Shown piece by piece: positions 5,340 to 7,000 of a stretch of DNA of 7,000 nt. The first letter of the stretch is position 1; every line of letters starts with the position of its first letter. A program made the translations under genes and the position numbers. The notes below the pieces were generated by a model. That model had not been told where the DNA came from and did not search any database. It worked only from the letters and a program-made list of their open reading frames with translations. Source of the stretch: Alphaproteobacteria bacterium (GTDB lineage Bacteria > Pseudomonadota > Alphaproteobacteria > Rhodobacterales > Rhodobacteraceae); contig JAUIBJ010000176.1 in assembly GCA_030428025.1 (NCBI GenBank), forward strand, positions 1 to 7,000, given 5' to 3'.

Positions 5340-6884
5340 TCAGCGTTCGGTGCGGATGACCGGTTCGGCCCCGAGCGTGGCGCAGAGCGACTGGAACCGC
5401 GCCTCCGCGACCTCGCCGAAAAGCGGCGCGGCCTCGACCGACAGCCGCAACTCCAACCGTTTCTTCTTGGGAAACCAGCGCAACTCTCCGAGCCGGGCGT
5501 CGCGGGTGAGCCACAGCATCGCGGCAAGGCGCATCGCCTTGCCCAGCACCTCGGCCTGGTGCTGGTCGGCCTCTGTCACCAGCGTGTTGAGGTCTTCGAA
5601 CCGGGTACCTTCGCGCCGGTTGGAATAGCGGTGCAGCAGCGCAAGCCCCAGAAACACCCGTTCGGAATGCTTGAGCCCGCCCAGATTGGCGCGGGTGGCG
5701 TTGTCGAAACAGTCCTCGGCCCGATAGTCGGGATGGGCCCGCCAGCTGACATCGTGCAGAAGGCAGGCCGCCTTGATGATCCGCCGCCGCTCGGCCCGGA
5801 CCGATTTGAAGAGCGGCGCGATGAATTCATAGACCACCTTGCCATAGCCGGGGATGCGGGCATCGCGGGATTCGGCGAAGGCGCAGGCCTCGATCAGCGG
5901 GTCGCGGTCGCGCAGGCGCTGCGGCATCTGTTCGTAAAGCAGCCCCTCGCGGATGCCATAGCTCGACAGGGCGATATCGTGGGGCCGGAAGGCCTTGACC
6001 ACCTCGCGCAGCACCTCGGCCGCCACCGGCACCAGCGCCATGCGGCTTGACGAGACCCCTGCGCGCGCGCGCAGGGCCTCAGGATCGGATTTCTCGATAT
6101 ACTTGGCGGTCTCGCGCACGGCCTTGGGGGTCATGCGGTATTCGTGCAGCACCCGCAGGGGATAGCCGCGCCGTTCCATGTCGATCCGGGCGATGGCACG
6201 CCACGAGCCCCCCACCAGAAAGAGCCGGTTGCGCTGTTCGCCCATTTCCGCCTGCATGTCGGTCAGGTGTTCGCGGGTCAGCGCCTTGCGCGCCTTGCGC
6301 CCGCCCTTGACGTCGCGCAGCTTCAGCGGCCCCAGCGGCGAGGTCAGGCGGCGCCCGACGCGACCGCCATTGATCTCGGCCAGTTCCATCGACGAGCCGC
6401 CGATATCGCAGACGAGACCGTAGGAGCCGGGCCAGCCCAGAAGCACGCCCTGCGCCGACAGGCGGGCTTCCTCCTTGCCGTCGATCACCCAGATATGGAT
6501 GCCGGTCTCGCGCTCCACATCGGCGCAGAATTCGGGCCCGTCCTCGGCTTCGCGCACGGCTGCGGTGGCAACGGCGGTGAGCGGCCCGGTGCCGATGCCG
6601 TCGCCCAGAAGCCGGAAGCGTTTCATTGCCGCCAGCGCCCGGGCCCGGCCTTGTGGGTTCAGCCGCCCGGTATCGGACATACCGGCGCCGAGCGCGCACA
6701 TTATCTTTTCGTTGAAGAAATAGGCCGGGCTGCGCGCGGCCCCGTCGAAGACCACCAGACGGACCGAGTTGGAGCCGATATCCACCACGCCCACGCGGTT
6801 GAGGCCCTGCGCCGACGCCTCGTCGAAAAGCGGCCGACCGAACGGGCCCCAATCGGGTTCGCTGGGCTTGTCGGTGCCGACCAT
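5340..6884 (-). CDS. ppx: Ppx/GppA family phosphatase (exopolyphosphatase / guanosine pentaphosphate phosphohydrolase)
   Basis: A 514-residue cytoplasmic member of the ASKHA-fold Ppx/GppA family, which removes terminal phosphates from polyphosphate and/or converts pppGpp to ppGpp. Seen: the phosphate-1 motif VVDIGSNSVRLVVFDG (33-48), the ATAAVREAEDG loop (106-116), the catalytic-region GKEEARL (136-142) and the phosphate-2 motif CDIGGSSMEL (159-168). A C-terminal helical domain includes LLHDVSWRAHPDYR (375-388), an HD-type signature as in long Ppx proteins. Length about 510 agrees with the two-part form. I chose ATG 6884, preceded by GGGGA at five-base spacing. The reading frame stays open to a TTG at 6938, but that TTG is the first half of a good -35 box and overlaps the upstream gene's stop. 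The upstream partial gene may be polyphosphate kinase. Ppx versus GppA activity cannot be separated by eye. Confidence 0.93.
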   Translation of the reverse strand: MVGTDKPSEPDWGPFGRPLFDEASAQGLNRVGVVDIGSNSVRLVVFDGAARSPAYFFNEKIMCALGAGMSDTGRLNPQGRARALAAMKRFRLLGDGIGTGPLTAVATAAVREAEDGPEFCADVERETGIHIWVIDGKEEARLSAQGVLLGWPGSYGLVCDIGGSSMELAEINGGRVGRRLTSPLGPLKLRDVKGGRKARKALTREHLTDMQAEMGEQRNRLFLVGGSWRAIARIDMERRGYPLRVLHEYRMTPKAVRETAKYIEKSDPEALRARAGVSSSRMALVPVAAEVLREVVKAFRPHDIALSSYGIREGLLYEQMPQRLRDRDPLIEACAFAESRDARIPGYGKVVYEFIAPLFKSVRAERRRIIKAACLLHDVSWRAHPDYRAEDCFDNATRANLGGLKHSERVFLGLALLHRYSNRREGTRFEDLNTLVTEADQHQAEVLGKAMRLAAMLWLTRDARLGELRWFPKKKRLELRLSVEAAPLFGEVAEARFQSLCATLGAEPVIRTER

Positions 6885-6909
6885 CTGATCCCCGGTTCGT
6901 GACGTGCCT

Positions 6910-6938
6910 TCTATGCGCGATGCCGCAGGCACGGTCAA
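6910..6938 (-). promoter_or_regulatory. Candidate promoter of the ppx gene
   Basis: Read on the minus strand, TTGACC (6938-6933, five of six to consensus) is followed after 17 bases by CATAGA (6915-6910, three of six). The start of transcription would be near 6903, leaving a leader of about 19 bases with a GGGGA ribosome site before ATG 6884. The -35 box contains the TGA stop of the upstream gene. The -10 is poor, so this is tentative. Confidence 0.35.
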
Positions 6939-7000
6939 TCGCCGGTATGGGTGAGTTTGGGCACATCCGCCGCCCCGGCCGAGCCGCGCCCCGACAGCGA
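6935..7000 (-). CDS. C-terminal end of an upstream minus-strand gene, tentatively polyphosphate kinase (5' part outside window)
   Basis: Reading the minus strand from 7000, an open frame of 21 codons begins with Ser-Leu-Ser-Gly-Arg-Gly, continues through Asp-Val-Pro-Lys-Leu-Thr-His-Thr-Gly-Asp and ends with TGA at 6937-6935. It is too short for firm identification. The guess of polyphosphate kinase (Ppk1) rests on two points: ppk commonly lies directly upstream of ppx, and the SLSGRG string recalls, from memory, the tail of alphaproteobacterial Ppk. The stop lies 50 bases from the chosen ppx ATG and overlaps by four bases (TTGA) the alternative TTG start. Ppk would make the polyphosphate that Ppx degrades. 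Confidence 0.45.
   Translation of the reverse strand, partial: SLSGRGSAGAADVPKLTHTGD

Noticed and set aside
6144..6902. 252-residue plus-strand open frame opposite ppx
   Set aside because: No recognisable motif, and the minus strand has complete Ppx/GppA phosphate-binding motifs over the same region.

Overview
The window looks like an ordinary chromosomal stretch of a GC-rich alphaproteobacterium, most likely a Rhodobacterales (Roseobacter/Rhodobacter-type) member. This rests on the high GC content, the tightly packed genes with start/stop overlaps, the close resemblance (from memory) of the methylmalonyl-CoA mutase tail and the Ppx/GppA protein to roseobacter homologues, and a hairpin-rich intergenic element of a kind I associate with this group. 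No search could be run, so the taxonomy is inference. No rRNA, tRNA, insertion sequence, phage gene or CRISPR array is visible.

Layout. (1) Positions 1-521 hold the 3' end of methylmalonyl-CoA mutase (B12-binding domain), the last step of propionyl-CoA conversion to succinyl-CoA. (2) Positions 521-600 hold an intergenic element with two strong hairpins and a possible closing stem. (3) Positions 613-2197 are a three-gene run (MAPEG-family membrane protein, glyoxalase-like VOC protein, GNAT acetyltransferase) joined by two ATGA overlaps and so almost certainly one operon. (4) Positions 2249-3966 are a two-gene unit, a cytosolic TerB/J-domain co-chaperone and an endonuclease/exonuclease/phosphatase-fold metalloenzyme, overlapping as TGATG and probably starting from a leaderless promoter. 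(5) Positions 4030-4791 encode a six-helix potassium-channel-like protein with a C-terminal four-cysteine zinc ribbon. (6) Positions 4835-5236 encode a small exported acidic protein with an internal EPA-type repeat, also apparently leaderless. (7) On the minus strand, 5340-6884 encodes a Ppx/GppA phosphatase, preceded by the last 21 codons of another minus-strand gene (6935-7000), tentatively polyphosphate kinase. That would make this end of the window a polyphosphate synthesis/degradation locus.

The plus-strand genes and the ppx block converge at about 5237-5339. No gene-free stretch exceeds about 105 bases. I found no convincing new multi-gene system. The points most worth a second look are the two leaderless start sites, the folded intergenic element at 521-600, the zinc-ribbon channel, the J-protein/EEP nuclease pair, and the repeat-bearing exported protein.
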